Shown piece by piece: positions 1 through 10,299 of a stretch of 64,000 bases of DNA (position 1 is its first letter; every line of letters begins with the position of its first letter). A program made the position numbers and the translations under genes. The stretch comes from Cristatella mucedo (Eukaryota; Bryozoa; Phylactolaemata; Cristatellidae): positions 4,696,001 through 4,760,000 of the forward strand of contig WPIO01000005.1 in NCBI GenBank assembly GCA_009760855.2, written 5' to 3'. The notes beneath the pieces were generated by a model. The model had not been told where the DNA came from and did no database searches. It was given only the letters and a program-made list of their open reading frames with translations.

Positions 1-51
1 CGGCAAGCACGCTCTCCCTGAGGCGGCTACGCGGTACTTTGCTCATTGAAG

Positions 52-532
52 TTCTTGCATTAACGGAGGCGGCTGATTTTAACGCATACACCCGACCCCG
101 TTGTATGGTTCGACAGAGCTGGACCTTCGGATCGGGAGCACTGCCAAGTAGCACGCACTTGGCATTCACAGCGTGGCCCGTCTTCAATGTGTCCGTATCA
201 AGAGTTTCCGTTATTTTGTCGGGATCATTTTATCGGTAAGTGCGTAGGCACCGCAGGTCCGTCGGCTCGCTGCCCTTGGAATTGTAAGTCGTCCCCTACG
301 TGACGGTTGCGCACGCCTCGTTTGTAGCCTCTACCTGATGAGCGACGCGAACGTGGACGAGTACGCCGCGATCGTCGGTAGCGATCCGGATGGGCGACTC
401 CGTCTGTATCCATTCGATGCGTCAGGAGCAGCGAACAATGCGTTCGTCAACCCGGCCACGCTATTCATGGTCAACGTGCTCGAGTCCCCCGGCAACTCCA
501 GCTGCCAACTCATGAGTAGCCGAAAAAAGTAG
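52..532 (+). CDS. U1 module, copy 0: two-exon gene end, open
   Basis: Unrecognised family. Exon a is 52-235, intron 236-327 (GTAAGT...TTGTAG, 92 bp), exon b 328-532 ending in TAG. The join restores one frame across a split Arg codon, giving about 130 residues. Exon a contains the stretch LPSSTHLAFTAWPVFNVSVS. Exon b contains DEYAAIVGSDPDGRLRLYPF and ends in MSSRKK. The start of exon a is set by an AG conserved in nearly all copies just before TTCTTGC; upstream exons must exist because there is no ATG in frame near it. The same exon pair recurs eight times in the window. There are no stops or frameshifts in this copy. The antisense strand of exon b is also open, but the sense strand is favoured by the splice sites and the conserved stop. 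Function unknown. Confidence 0.55.
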
Positions 533-832
533 TCCTTCACTGGCTTCATTTGTACGCTCAGCCGTCAGCGTTGGCTTTGCTCGAGCTCTCTAGGCTTGTT
601 TTTTGCCTGCTCTAGGTTTATTTTTCGCAGCGTGCGTTTAGAGCACGCCGCTAGCCCATTGGTCAGCGAACGCTTGCAGCCAGCCAGGCTACGCTCGCTG
701 TCCGTCCTCGGGCTCAGTCTCGAGCCACCGTCGCGCGCGATTCAGTTCCACAAACGATCGCTAATGCTGCGCTAGCTTTTCGCAAGCGCGTGTATTGCAA
801 AATAAATATGTCGATAGGTCAATTTTAACTAA
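533..832 (+). other. 3' flank of U1 copy 0 with polyA signal
   Basis: Probable 3' UTR and downstream flank. An AATAAA hexamer sits at 801-806, about 270 bases after the U1 stop. Other copies keep an AATAAA at a similar place, for example 14888-14893 in unit A. Confidence 0.35.
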
Positions 833-1084
833 AAATGTCAACCCACTCGGAAAGATATTAAATCGCATCAAGCGAAGGTAGACTATTTGTGGCTTATTTT
901 TGACCCTTTTTTCTATTCTATGGCTCTTAAAGGTCTACTATAGGGCGAATCACTGGATTCTAGCGTCTGATTTGATAGGTGGCACGTATTCACTTTTTTA
1001 TCTTTTTAAGACACTAAATTTTGATGCATGATTATTTCTTAATCGTACGAGTAGGATGATGCATATACGGGTCGTTGCAGGAGT
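833..1084. other. No gene seen
   Basis: AT-rich stretch between the U1 copy 0 flank and repeat R1. I see no coding or repeat signal that I can support. Confidence 0.4.
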
Positions 1085-1860
1085 GCTCAGGCAGGTGGAT
1101 TCAGCTCTGCGACCTGAGTGGAGGGTGCGCTCGAAATTTATTCCTAAGGCTCAGTGGCCTTGCGCCTAAGCATCGTATCGGCCCGTCTGGTATAATTCGC
1201 TGTGAAAGTTATCGTCGGGCTCGTTTTTATTTTATGCCAGTTTACCTTTCATTACTGCGTGTACGGCCGGCGCTTTTCTGACGGACCGATGTTCGCAGCC
1301 TCTGCGATCTCAAGCGAATTCTGGTTGGTCATTTTCACACTGCGCTTTTCTAGCTAATACTACTCATAACCGCACCGACCGTGTGAACGTTGAGCGACGC
1401 GTGAGATGACTTCACTCGAGTGGTTCTAAACTTCACCACAGCGTAGGGAAACGACACGATGCATTCGCTTGATTACTAGCATTTTACGTTAATTTTTGGT
1501 AGAAGGTCCACTTAGCCACTCGCTCTGAGCACTCGAAGACGTCGAAGCAAGCGATAGATCGACGACGACGTCGCAAGGAGCTGCTGCCGAAATGCGTCTT
1601 GCGATTACAGCGGAACCCGGAAACCAAGAGCTTCCGGCACCTTGAAGGAACGGGGCCAGATCGGCCGCCGTTGACACACTGGCTCGGACCGGCTGGTGAG
1701 CGCGACTAGTGACTCCAACCAGGATTTGCACTCGATGGGTGCGCCAACCTGCGACCGAGTCATCCTAGCTACTGGCGCTGGTGGGAAGTGCAGCTAGGCG
1801 CCGGCGATCCTGCAGATCTGCAATCCTGTAGCGACTTCGAGCCACCAGGCGAGAGTCACG
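1085..1860 (+). repeat. Repeat R1, copy 1
   Basis: About 775 bp that matches 21185-21955 almost end to end, starting at the shared GACCTGAGTGGAGGGTGC and continuing through GACCGAGTCATCCTAGCTAC. A more diverged piece of its right half recurs at 60040-60320. Copy 1 and copy 2 both lie downstream of a U1 module, so R1 probably travelled with the unit. The short ORFs inside are not preserved between copies, so I do not call a gene. Confidence 0.7.
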
Positions 1861-2149
1861 TGAGGCCTTGCATAATAAATGGCCGAGGCTGTGCTGCTAT
1901 CGCCTCCGGCATCACCGGCTTTGTAAGCAGGTTTTGCACACTCCTAAAGCACAGAACTCACTCTCGACTGACGTCACAATACCCTATGACTTAGGGGGCA
2001 TTTCAAAATGAAGCTGAAAATGCATTCATTCATGTCAGTATTTACTGCGTCCTTTCCAAGGGTTCAGTGTGTGCTAATACGGGGGTTATCTCTAACAATT
2101 TTACGCTTCTTGACATCGAACATGATACCACCAGCTTTGAATCGCTTTT

Positions 2150-3170
2150 TGCAGAGTCTGCTGTCACATGCAATCGAATGAGGAGCTTTTTGAACAGGAT
2201 TTATTTCGTTTCGCGATGGAATGCAGTGGATTTCGGTGGATTGCTGTGGATTGCAATGTTAGCCTGGTCCAACGCAATCTTATTTAAGTGGACTTCGTGA
2301 GAACGCCTGAGCACAATCGCGCAAATTTCCTGGACAAATTGTACGCGCCGCGTAGTTTTACATTTTACAATGTTTGGAGCTGTGGGCAGCTGATCTGTGG
2401 TTGACTTGACGGGAACCCAAATGGATTGTGGTGGATTGAGGTACAGGCTTCCGGCGTTAAAACTATTTTTGCGTAGGTGCACTTGTGCACAGCCACATTA
2501 AACTTGGTGAACTTATGATTACGAATGCGTACTGAAATATCGAAATTTTAGCTCGGCAAGGCTTACGACGGGTGGTTGTGAGCCTAATTAGAGTGGATTG
2601 CGGTAATACGTCAAAACCGCCTGGATGGGACTTGCCGGAGCAATTGCTTAACCGAAAGCACCTGGTGGCGCACAAGAGCTACCCTGGGCCATCGATTTAG
2701 AAACACTGAAACAGATGCCGACAAGGGCTCCAATTAATGCGAACCGCAGGAAAGCCCTACGGGGTACAGCCTGCTTTAGCCCCAGATGAGGCGGCGATGC
2801 GGTTGCTTCGTTAAGCGTTTGTTTCGCCGAGGTATTGCTAGCTGAGGGAAATGGCCAGCAGACGTGAAAAAATCGGAGCGTTCACTGCGGCTTCGTTTCT
2901 CGAGGGTCTGCTGACCCCGCCGCTGCACTCAAGTTTCGGGTCCTGCTCGTGGGCTTGGACCGTATTACAGGAATCATGCAATTCGGCGTCTCAGAACCTG
3001 CTCGTTGGTGATGGGGCGGGGCGAGTGCCATTTTCGAAAAAAAAGCTACATCAACGGTGCATGCCCGCAACGCTACGAGTTGGCTCTGTGCCAGATCTCA
3101 CTGCCCAACGATGGCCGTCAATGGTGTGCCCAAGATTTTGCAAAGGCCAAAGCTTTCCCTTTGAGTAGCA
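2150..3170 (+). repeat. Repeat R2, copy 1
   Basis: About 1 kb homologous to 25070-26110. Its left part contains short GGATTTCGGTGGATTGC-like iterations that also make up the satellite-like array at 23450-25070. The right part contains a block around 2850-3170 that repeats at 25770-26110. ORFs in it differ between the two copies, so coding is not supported. Confidence 0.7.
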
Positions 3171-3392
3171 GTGCGAACAGGTGTCGCGAAAGTGTCATGA
3201 GGCAGACAATGCATGCACCGCGTTGCAAGGAGGGCGGTACCAAGTGTCAAATTAGGTGAAAGCAAAGGTGAACCTAATAAAAGAATTTGAGAGTGACGTG
3301 ACTCCGGCGCCTCGGAGCCACGTATTTAAGGAGAAGCGGCGGCTGGCGCTGGATCGGGTCGGCTGAGCGTTCACGCAAACGCTAGTGAAGAA

Positions 3393-3886
3393 CTACTTTC
3401 TTCGGCTCCTCATGACTTGGCAGCTGGAATCTCCAAGGGATTCGAGCACTTTAACCATGAATAGCTTGGCTGGGTTGACGAACGCATTGTTCGCTGCTCC
3501 AGACGCATTGAACGGATACAGACGTAGTCGCCGATTCAGATCGCTGCCGACGATCGCGACGTACTCGTTCGCGTTCACGTTTGCATCACTCATCTGGTAG
3601 AGGCTACAAGCGGAGCACGGCATGCGTGTCTGTCACGTGTCGGACAGCCTGCAGGTCAAAGGACAGTGAGCTGGCGGGGATGCAACGCCTAAGCTCTCAC
3701 CGATAAGATGATCCCGACAAAATAACGGAAGCTCTCGATACGGACACATTGAACACGGGCCGCGCGGCAAAAGCCAGGTGCGTGCTGCTCGGCAGTGCTC
3801 CTGATCCGAAGGTGCAGCTCTGATGAATCATACAAGAAAGTCGGGTGCCCGCATCAGAGGCAGTCGCCTTCGTTAACGCAAGAACC
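3393..3886 (-). CDS. U1 module, unit F: two-exon gene end, open
   Basis: Minus-strand member of the unrecognised U1 family. Exon a is about 3886-3701, intron 3700-3604 (GTGAGA...TTGTAG, 97 bp), exon b 3603-3393 ending in TAG. Exon a is fully open and includes LPSSTHLAFAARPVFNVSVS; exon b includes NEYVAIVGSDLNRRLRLYPF and ends in SRRK. The acceptor before exon a is TTAG followed by GG, giving two extra bases compared with other copies, so the upstream splice phase may be broken here. The U2 module of the same unit lies upstream (to the right), separated by about 0.95 kb that carries a short LINE tail. Confidence 0.5.
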
Positions 3887-3989
3887 CTAATGAGCGAAGG
3901 ACTGTGAAGCTGCCTCGGTAGGAGAGGTGGTTACCGGGTCTCGCGGTGACCTTGCACTCATGGAGCACCGGAACCATGTTTCGTGAACT

Positions 3990-4078
3990 ATATAATAATA
4001 ATAATAATAATAATATTGCACTTGATAAAGCGCCCTCAGAGAACTTAATCTCTTTCTAGGCGCTTTACATTTGCTGCA
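3990..4078 (-). mobile_element. Ultra-short LINE 3' tail
   Basis: On the minus strand this reads GCAAATGTAAAGCGCCTAG, then GGGCGCTTTATCAAGTGC and ends in (ATT)n. It interrupts sequence that is continuous in unit E near 29815-29830, so it is an insertion. Only about 85 bp of the element are present. The same tail ends the reverse transcriptase fragments at 37280, 38350 and 39360. Confidence 0.65.
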
Positions 4079-4079
4079 T

Positions 4080-4840
4080 AGAGTAATAGAGCGACCATCC
4101 TCATGCATGTTTTCAAGACTCGCTAGCTTTCCTTCTCTAGAGCCAAATTTTTGGCAATGCAGACCGGGACCGGCATGCTACGACCTAGATGAGGCTATGT
4201 TTGAGAGTGGTTTAAGACATTGTAAGGCGTTATGTTACGTTCTATGGAATAGTGCAGATATTATTAGTAAGAAACTTTCTATGGCAGCCAAGGACAACTA
4301 AATCTGTCAGTGTAACTTGCATACATATCTTACGGGACGCTCAAGGAAACCCGGAGCAAGGATTATCATGTCTGGTGAAAAGTCATCGCACAGTTTTTAA
4401 GCCAGCTAAACGTGCAGGATTTTCATTTATGGAGAAAGGTCGACACTATAAGAAATGTGTCGTCGGTCAATCGCAAGGTTATTTCGACGCGAACTCGGAC
4501 GGTGTTCCTCGAGGAGAATTACCACATATTTTCGCTAAAAACGACGTCCTGTGGGTGCAAAAATTGCGGGTGGCCTAGGTCACCACTCTGCTGAAGTAAG
4601 CAATAAGTTAATGCTCCTCGATGTACGACTTCAGTATTTAGCAAGAGAACTATTTTGTTGGCATTCACATTATTTTGTTCGTTTTGTTAGTGGTTATCTA
4701 GCAAGAAATCGAGACTTTTTTGAGTGCTAAATTTGGGCGCTCAGGCAGAATATTAGCACTTTATTTGCTAAACACGTCGATTGCAACCATCTATCGAACA
4801 GAGGCGAATATTATCTAATGACGCAATAAGCATACAGCTC
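4080..4840 (-). repeat. Conserved U2-U1 spacer, unit F
   Basis: Sequence between U2 and U1 that matches 29820-30590 in unit E and 55100-55640 (opposite strand) in unit D. Landmarks include ACATATCTTACGGGACGCTC and the stretch near 4410-4470. ORFs of 60-108 codons occur but are not conserved between copies. This spacer type marks one subfamily of units (D, E, F); units A, B and B2 have a shorter spacer rich in CTAGC. Confidence 0.55.
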
Positions 4841-4841
4841 T

Positions 4842-5455
4842 CTATTCCCGCACGAGTACCTTTGCGACGGCGTTCTGTGATGAATCGAAACCCAGTAACA
4901 GGTGTTCTCTGTAATCTGCCCTGCTGGAAATCTTCGCCGTCAATGCAACGGGACCGTAGCCACTTCGGTCGTCAGGATAGTTGACTACGAGACGAGCTGC
5001 AAGTGCGGCGACGAAGCGCTGACACTCTGTGAGGCGGCGCTTCGTCGCGACCTGACTGCACCACAGACGGACTGAATAGGGAAAAAGCGCTGCGATTGCA
5101 ACTGGTGGGGCACTCACTTCCGCTGCTCGTCGGCGCATAGGTGGCGCTGACGCTGCTCCTGCTGTCGTACGGGAGACTGAAGCTGACGTACCTTCCGCGA
5201 TCAACAATGCGGCATTACCGACGTTCAGCATTCTCCTTTATCTGAAACAGGAGCTGATGCAGTCTCCTATAGAATCTACTGATTCAGCTAGAAGCGGTCT
5301 TGAGAAGCGGCGCTGGCGGTGTCTTGTTTTGAACCGCTCTGGAACAGAGCGGCTTCTTTGTTCCGACAGCATTACAGGGGCCACCTTCCTAGTCGGTGAA
5401 GGGCAGCTCGCTGAGAGACGAGAAGTGACGAGACACGGTCGCCACGCCCAGCCAT
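4842..5455 (-). pseudogene. U2 module, unit F, internally deleted
   Basis: Exon 1 is 5455-5376: ATG in a strong GCCGCCATGG context, 80 nt, protein start MAGRGDRVSSLLV. An intron of about 134 bp follows, then the signal-anchor exon starting near 5241 (MLNVGNAALLIAE). A deletion removes the rest of that exon and most of the next, so the chain jumps into the wrong frame; reading through gives a 129-codon ORF at 4842-5231. The last exon (4996-4842, after CTTGCAG) is intact: LVVNYPDDRSGYGPVALTAK, then HLLLGFDSSQNAVAKVLVRE and TAG. The putative exon 1-2 join creates a stop. Confidence 0.5.
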
Positions 5456-6120
5456 GGCGGCGGTGCTCCGGCTGCAGCTCCTAGCCGGCCGTTCAACGGA
5501 AGCTCTGCGTCTGTATCGATCGCGCAACGATATCAGCAAGTGGCCCCCTCTACGACCAGTAAGAATTAGCCCGCTCGGTTTGATATTTCTACCACGGGCA
5601 GTAAGATTACCGGTGGCTGCCAAGTTCTTGGCCAAAGGTATCTATGACCTGCTCGGTCGAATGTCTGTGTTATCTGAATTTTAATTCCACGAGTAGTATG
5701 ATAGGTTTAAATGGAAAGGCTAAAAAATAGGATAGAAAACGAGGCTGACAATATCGCGAGCCGGGTATCGATGTTTGAGTTGTCGCCAAAGGAAGTACTG
5801 ATTATGTTAGGCTGCTAGTGTTTAGCTAGGCAGGTTACAGCGAGTTTTATTCTGCCAGAGTAGGACTAAGCCACCTCTTTAAGTACAAAAAACCCAATTT
5901 ATTACAGCACCGAAACCGCAAATCTTCGCCGCGATCAAATTCAACCTGGAAGCATGATTATATTTCTGGCTGACCATGAGCGTCAGCTGATTGCAGCAAA
6001 TAAATGCAATGTCGTATGTTTAAAGTTTTTAGCCGAATTTTAGCTACAGCAGTACCGGAATATGGTCGCGAGGGAAGAGCCAAGTCAGCCTGAGATCTAT
6101 AGATCTACTGAATGGGTTCA

Positions 6121-6137
6121 GAGGAGCGATATAGAGT

Positions 6138-6176
<39 letters not shown>

Positions 6177-6190
6177 GGGAGAGAGCTACG
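6121..6190 (+). repeat. GA microsatellite downstream of U3 (unit F)
   Basis: An uninterrupted (GA)n core at about 6138-6173 with imperfect GA flanks. In unit F's own orientation this is a CT tract just 3' of module U3, the same place as the CT tracts at 12278-12312, 46171-46210 and 53083-53292. Confidence 0.9.
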
Positions 6191-6429
6191 ATAGCAATCG
6201 CTCGCCTGCATTGATGATTCTATTTGATAATATCTTGGAGGCTACTATTTAATTGAACGATCTCATCTGAAGAAAGACGGTCGCGTGGAAGGACTGTGGC
6301 AAGATGATTGAATGATGCAAAGCGTCAAACGCCGCTGTTAGACAGTCGCTGCTGCTTTTGTAGCTGACTACTGCGATTTTCCAGTAAACAGTCACTCACC
6401 ACGAGGCGCCTCTCGAGGAGACGATCTGC

Positions 6430-7220
6430 TCGCTCACTTGAGTGGCAAGCACGCGCATGCGTCGCGAACTCGCCGTGCATCTTCTCGATCAACGACACTC
6501 ACATTCGCTCTCCGACGCAGGCGACGAGGCAACGGAGCACTCGGTGGGCTCTAAAGCAACAGTTGTTCGCTCGCTCACGAAGACCGTCTGCCGTCCAATA
6601 CCGCCCATCGCTATATGGCATAGCATGACAGAGGCCATGAAAGCAGGAAAGCCCTCCTCGCCGAGCTGGAAAATACCAGGGCGTTCCCCGGTGGACAGTG
6701 GACAATTGACCGACAGTTTCGACTGCACAGACGAAGCAGCCTGCTAGGTGCACCCGCGCTTCGGTGTGCCCAAACAGGTGACGCGCCACCACCATCGCTG
6801 CTAAAACGCCAAAATGCCGATTGGGGATTTCCCGGTTGGTATCCATACCCTGGAGCGACTGTCGCTGGTCCCTCCGGCGCGAGCAATTATGGTAGCTGGA
6901 CGTCGGTTCCAGTAAACACCCTGCGAAGCTGCTGCCGATGGGCCGAGTACCCTGGCGCATGCATAACTTTCTCGCCTGCTACCCATTTCAAATGACGATA
7001 GTTCAAGCCCACGACAGAATGCCCAGGCGACCGACCCGCATGGTGAGCACGAGCGTTTGTAGTTGCTCCCAGACGACTCACGGGTACCGCGAAGAAACGA
7101 CAAAAAAGCTCGCCCGCACGAGATCTTGCTTTGCTTGCGGAGCGGCCAGGTTCCACTCCGCCGCCATTCGCAGGCGGTTCCTATCGTAGTGCTACTCCCA
7201 GCTACTAATGCGAACAATAG
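6430..7220 (-). pseudogene. U3 module, unit F, frameshifted
   Basis: Minus-strand member of module U3. One frame at 6960-6610 reads SYHNCSRRRDQRQSLQGMD, then NREIPNRHFGVLAAM, matching unit E and D copies. Near 6600 the frame shifts relative to the unit E version, and the conserved end (IGRQTVFVSERTTV...SSPASESE) continues in another frame to about 6490. A polypyrimidine tract and CAG before CTCGGCGAGG is shared with other copies and may start a short hydrophobic exon. Opposite-strand ORFs are also open. I do not recognise the protein. Confidence 0.4.
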
Positions 7221-7800
7221 AGGCAGGAATCATTTCAATAACAAAATGAGCCAGGCTTGCGTTTACACGGCCAATGCTGACGCTGAGTGCCGCTTGAGCG
7301 CAGCGTGAAACGGTAGCACTGTGCGTGTAAACCAACCGTATTACAAAGGTGCTAAAGATTCTTAGAAAACGTCAGGCGTTGCCTTCGTCAGCTCGTTTCG
7401 CATGCTTCGTGCAAGAGTGGGGACACTGTCGCTCTCGTCGCCAAAATCTTGGCCTGTACCGTTAAGCAGCGTTGACTGCCGCAGGTCAATGGAAAAGGTG
7501 CTAGTACATCGGAGAACCATCTTCCAAGCCAATCAGTTCAGTTAAACACATCCCTACTGGCGAACACTGGCTGAGTGCCGTGGCAACCCCGGACCGCGTC
7601 GCACAACGGCCACACTTATTTTCGGTTAAAACCCCAGATTAATAAATCAGTCGCCAAAAACCGGTGGCCGACTTGGTATGTTCGTATTGTGGTGCCACTC
7701 GCAGCTCGTAATACTAAAGATAGAGGCGACATTTAGTTCAATAATAAAATGAGCCAGGCATGAGTTTACGCGGCCTATGCTGACTTCCGCGTCAGGTGAA
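7190..7800 (+). repeat. Pair of direct repeats about 500 bp apart
   Basis: About 105 bp at 7190-7295 (landmark AAAATGAGCCAGGCTTGCG) recurs with changes at 7689-7795 (AAAATGAGCCAGGCATGAG). Between them I see no coding evidence. Confidence 0.55.
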
Positions 7801-8190
7801 GTCTGCTGGCTACCGAATGCATACCGAAGAACGCTTAGGGCTGTGAGTGGGCTGTGCGCAACTCTCCTGCATAACGCCCACGCAGTCCTTGTGGCATTAC
7901 AGACGGGGATACATCAAGTTATATTCCGTTGACCGTTAGGAGGCGTCGTGGCTAACCGCCGCCCGGAACGCTCGCCGCCGCTGAACCGCCTTGGACAGAG
8001 CGCTGCCGAGGGCGGCGCTTCAGGGGACGGCCGTTTCTAATTAAGCGCAATATTTGCTCTCGCAGCGTCTCGACCGGTACTTTGCTCTTTAGACGGCGCT
8101 GGCTATCGATCGCCGAGTTCTTCAACCGCGTCTTTCATCTAGTCTAGGCATCACTGGCACGGCTGGCACCGCGCGTGGTACCGTGAAAGA
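7800..8190. other. No gene seen
   Basis: GC-richer intergenic sequence between the direct repeats and the U3 fragment. No ORF, repeat or RNA signal that I can support. Confidence 0.4.
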
Positions 8191-8409
8191 CGTGATGGGT
8201 GTCTTCGGGTGGTGGAGCCGTAGAAATGGTGGTGGAGCCGTAGCTAGCCGCTATGCCACAAAAGCTTGAGCGGACGCGCGCTACTTCTCGTTCAGCGAAG
8301 TGCATGCGTGTCAACTGGGCGTGGGTAGGTCGCTAGGGCTTTCTGCCGAAGCCTTCAGATATCCGCCGTCATAAATGGATAGCGGGTATGAAAATGTCTC
8401 TATGCCGGT
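8190..8409 (+). pseudogene. U3 5' fragment fused to repeat R3
   Basis: Matches the 5' part of U3 in unit A (about 11060-11290), including GCTATGCCACAAAAGCTTGAG and the intron-like CTTTCTGCCGAAGCCTTCAG. It ends abruptly within the frame reading NVSMPVATLRD at about 8409, where repeat R3 begins. This is a junction fragment, not a gene. Confidence 0.6.
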
Positions 8410-9960
8410 CGCCACCCTTAGAGACTTCTCCTATTCCCCTGTATTCCTAAGTTCCCCGGCGTTCCTATATTCCCTGGAATTCCCAGGAAAGAGCTCACCA
8501 AAATCCATGCACCCGCGTTGGTCCGTCTGGACCAGCTGTTCGCTTCTTCCAAGTCCGCGCGACTCAACGCGACGTCTCGGCGCTTCTTAGTCCGCCGGAG
8601 CCTCGTTGCTAGGCCGCCGAGCGTGTGCTCCTCTGCGTCAGCTCTAAGCTACGCCGGACGTCCCTGCCACCGAGGTCGCCACCGACTTGAAATCCTGGGT
8701 ACAGGAGAAGTGGCTGGGCGGTAGAAAAGCAAGCAAAAGTGGCTGGTCGATAGAAAAGTGGCTGGGCGATACAAAAGTCCGGCTATTCTATTATCTGGCT
8801 CGCTATTCAATATCTGTAGAGGGATCTGGCGCTAGACGCCGCCGCACACACCTGCTGCTGCCTACGGCATCTTACGTCTTACTGCTTGAGGAGGTCCAGC
8901 TCGCTCTCGCTGAATGCTCTGCCACTGCTGCGTCCGGCTGAGCTCATGGACTATTCGCCGGAGAAACGCTCCTGCTCCGAGCGCGCTTGAGCCCGGCCGC
9001 GGTGCGACCCCGCCAGCCCTGCACGGCTCGATCGGGCTGACGATGGAGGTTCGCCTTAGTGCTCCACGAACACATTGCGAAATGATCGCCTGGAGATTGT
9101 CAGTCTTGCCACGGCAGCTGGCTGAGCCACACCGTTGGTCGTCATCCCGAATTATTCCGTTAAATATACCCGTTAAATGAATAATCGCTCAAATCTTGCC
9201 CAGCGTAGACCTATTGGTCGACGATCTTTTTGAGACAAGCGCCTGCACGCCTCTTGAGCCTGACAGGCAGACTGCCTTGGATCGGCACACGCCATTTTCC
9301 TCAGCGTCAGGCTTTAGGGAACATCATGACCATGGATGACCACAAGGGTTTCGCGCGGGTCAAACTAGGTTGCAGCGACTTACCGAATAGGGGCAATTAA
9401 CAAATTCTTCCGAGCGCTGGATAAGAGGCACTTCATCACGGGGTTATGAAATGGCACCGGATACTAGGGGGCATCTGCTTGTTCTTTCCCGGGAACCAAA
9501 TAAGTTAGAAGGAACGCCACTGCTCGTTCGGCACGCTACTAGAGAAATATACTGGGGAGAAAACAGGCGCATCTACCGCTGGAATCCGCTGAAGTTCCTT
9601 CTTAACTCGATAGGAATGTAATTTCTGGATGACTCCACTTAACAGGAAGATTAAGGATCATTCGCAAATTATCCCGAGGCATTTGAGAGCAGAGTGGTAA
9701 ATTGTCGTGTGGTTCTTGAAATGTAAAAGAGGCCAAGTGTGCACGGAATAGTGGACACTTCTTGTTCTTGCCTTTAATTGCATTTTAGATAGGTCGAGTG
9801 CAGTAGCAGCCACTGCGAGGTTTCACTTCGTGCGTCATGCTTGTACGGTAATATAGATACAGACCTGTGGCGGCAAATCTACTCTCGGCGACGGCACAGC
9901 AGGTATTCCATTAAATGCAGGGCACTATCAGCGCCTATTCGCGGTTCATCAAACCTGTAA
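8410..9960 (+). repeat. Repeat R3, copy 1
   Basis: About 1.5 kb present again at 39372-40885 and 40890-43490, with 5' pieces at 37285-37735 and 38355-38704. A plus-strand frame ending EILGTGEVAGR then stop is kept open in the 8.5 and 41.2 kb copies. The minus strand near 8410-8500 reads as Gly-X-Y triplets. Neither is conserved well enough to call a gene. Confidence 0.75.
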
Positions 9961-9974
9961 ATCCACGAAGTACT

Positions 9975-10144
9975 ATCTCTCTCTCTCTCTCTCTCTCTCT
10001 AGAGACAGAGAGAGACAGAGAGAGACAGAGAGAGAGAGAGACACAGAGAGACACAGAGAGAGAGAAAGAGAGAGTGAGAAAGAGAGAGAGAGATAGAGAG
10101 AGATAGACAGACAGACAGACAGACAGACACAGAGAGAGAGATGA

Positions 10145-10175
<31 letters not shown>

Positions 10176-10212
10176 GTGAGAAAGACCGAGACCAAGGCAC
10201 GTTGACACAAGC

Positions 10213-10253
<41 letters not shown>

Positions 10254-10262
10254 GGAAGAGAG
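9975..10262 (+). repeat. CT-to-GA microsatellite upstream of U3 (unit A)
   Basis: About 26 bp of (CT)n switch directly at TAGA into about 250 bp of (GA)n with (GACA)n interruptions. All ORFs across it (long runs of Leu-Ser or Arg-Glu) are microsatellite artefacts. It sits just 5' of module U3, as do the tracts at 43995-44174 and, on the other strand, 33689-33918. Confidence 0.95.
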
Positions 10263-10299
10263 ATATGCCACTCACAGAGCCGCAGCTCTCAGCCGGGGG

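Noticed and set aside
1489-1731. 80-codon minus ORF in R1
   Set aside because: The frame is not kept in R1 copy 2 at 21580-21837.
3319-3345. TATTTAAGG element as a plus-strand TATA box (also 29148)
   Set aside because: It is the reverse complement of the U1 3' flank (CCTTAAATA at 14595), so in the unit's own orientation it lies downstream of the gene.
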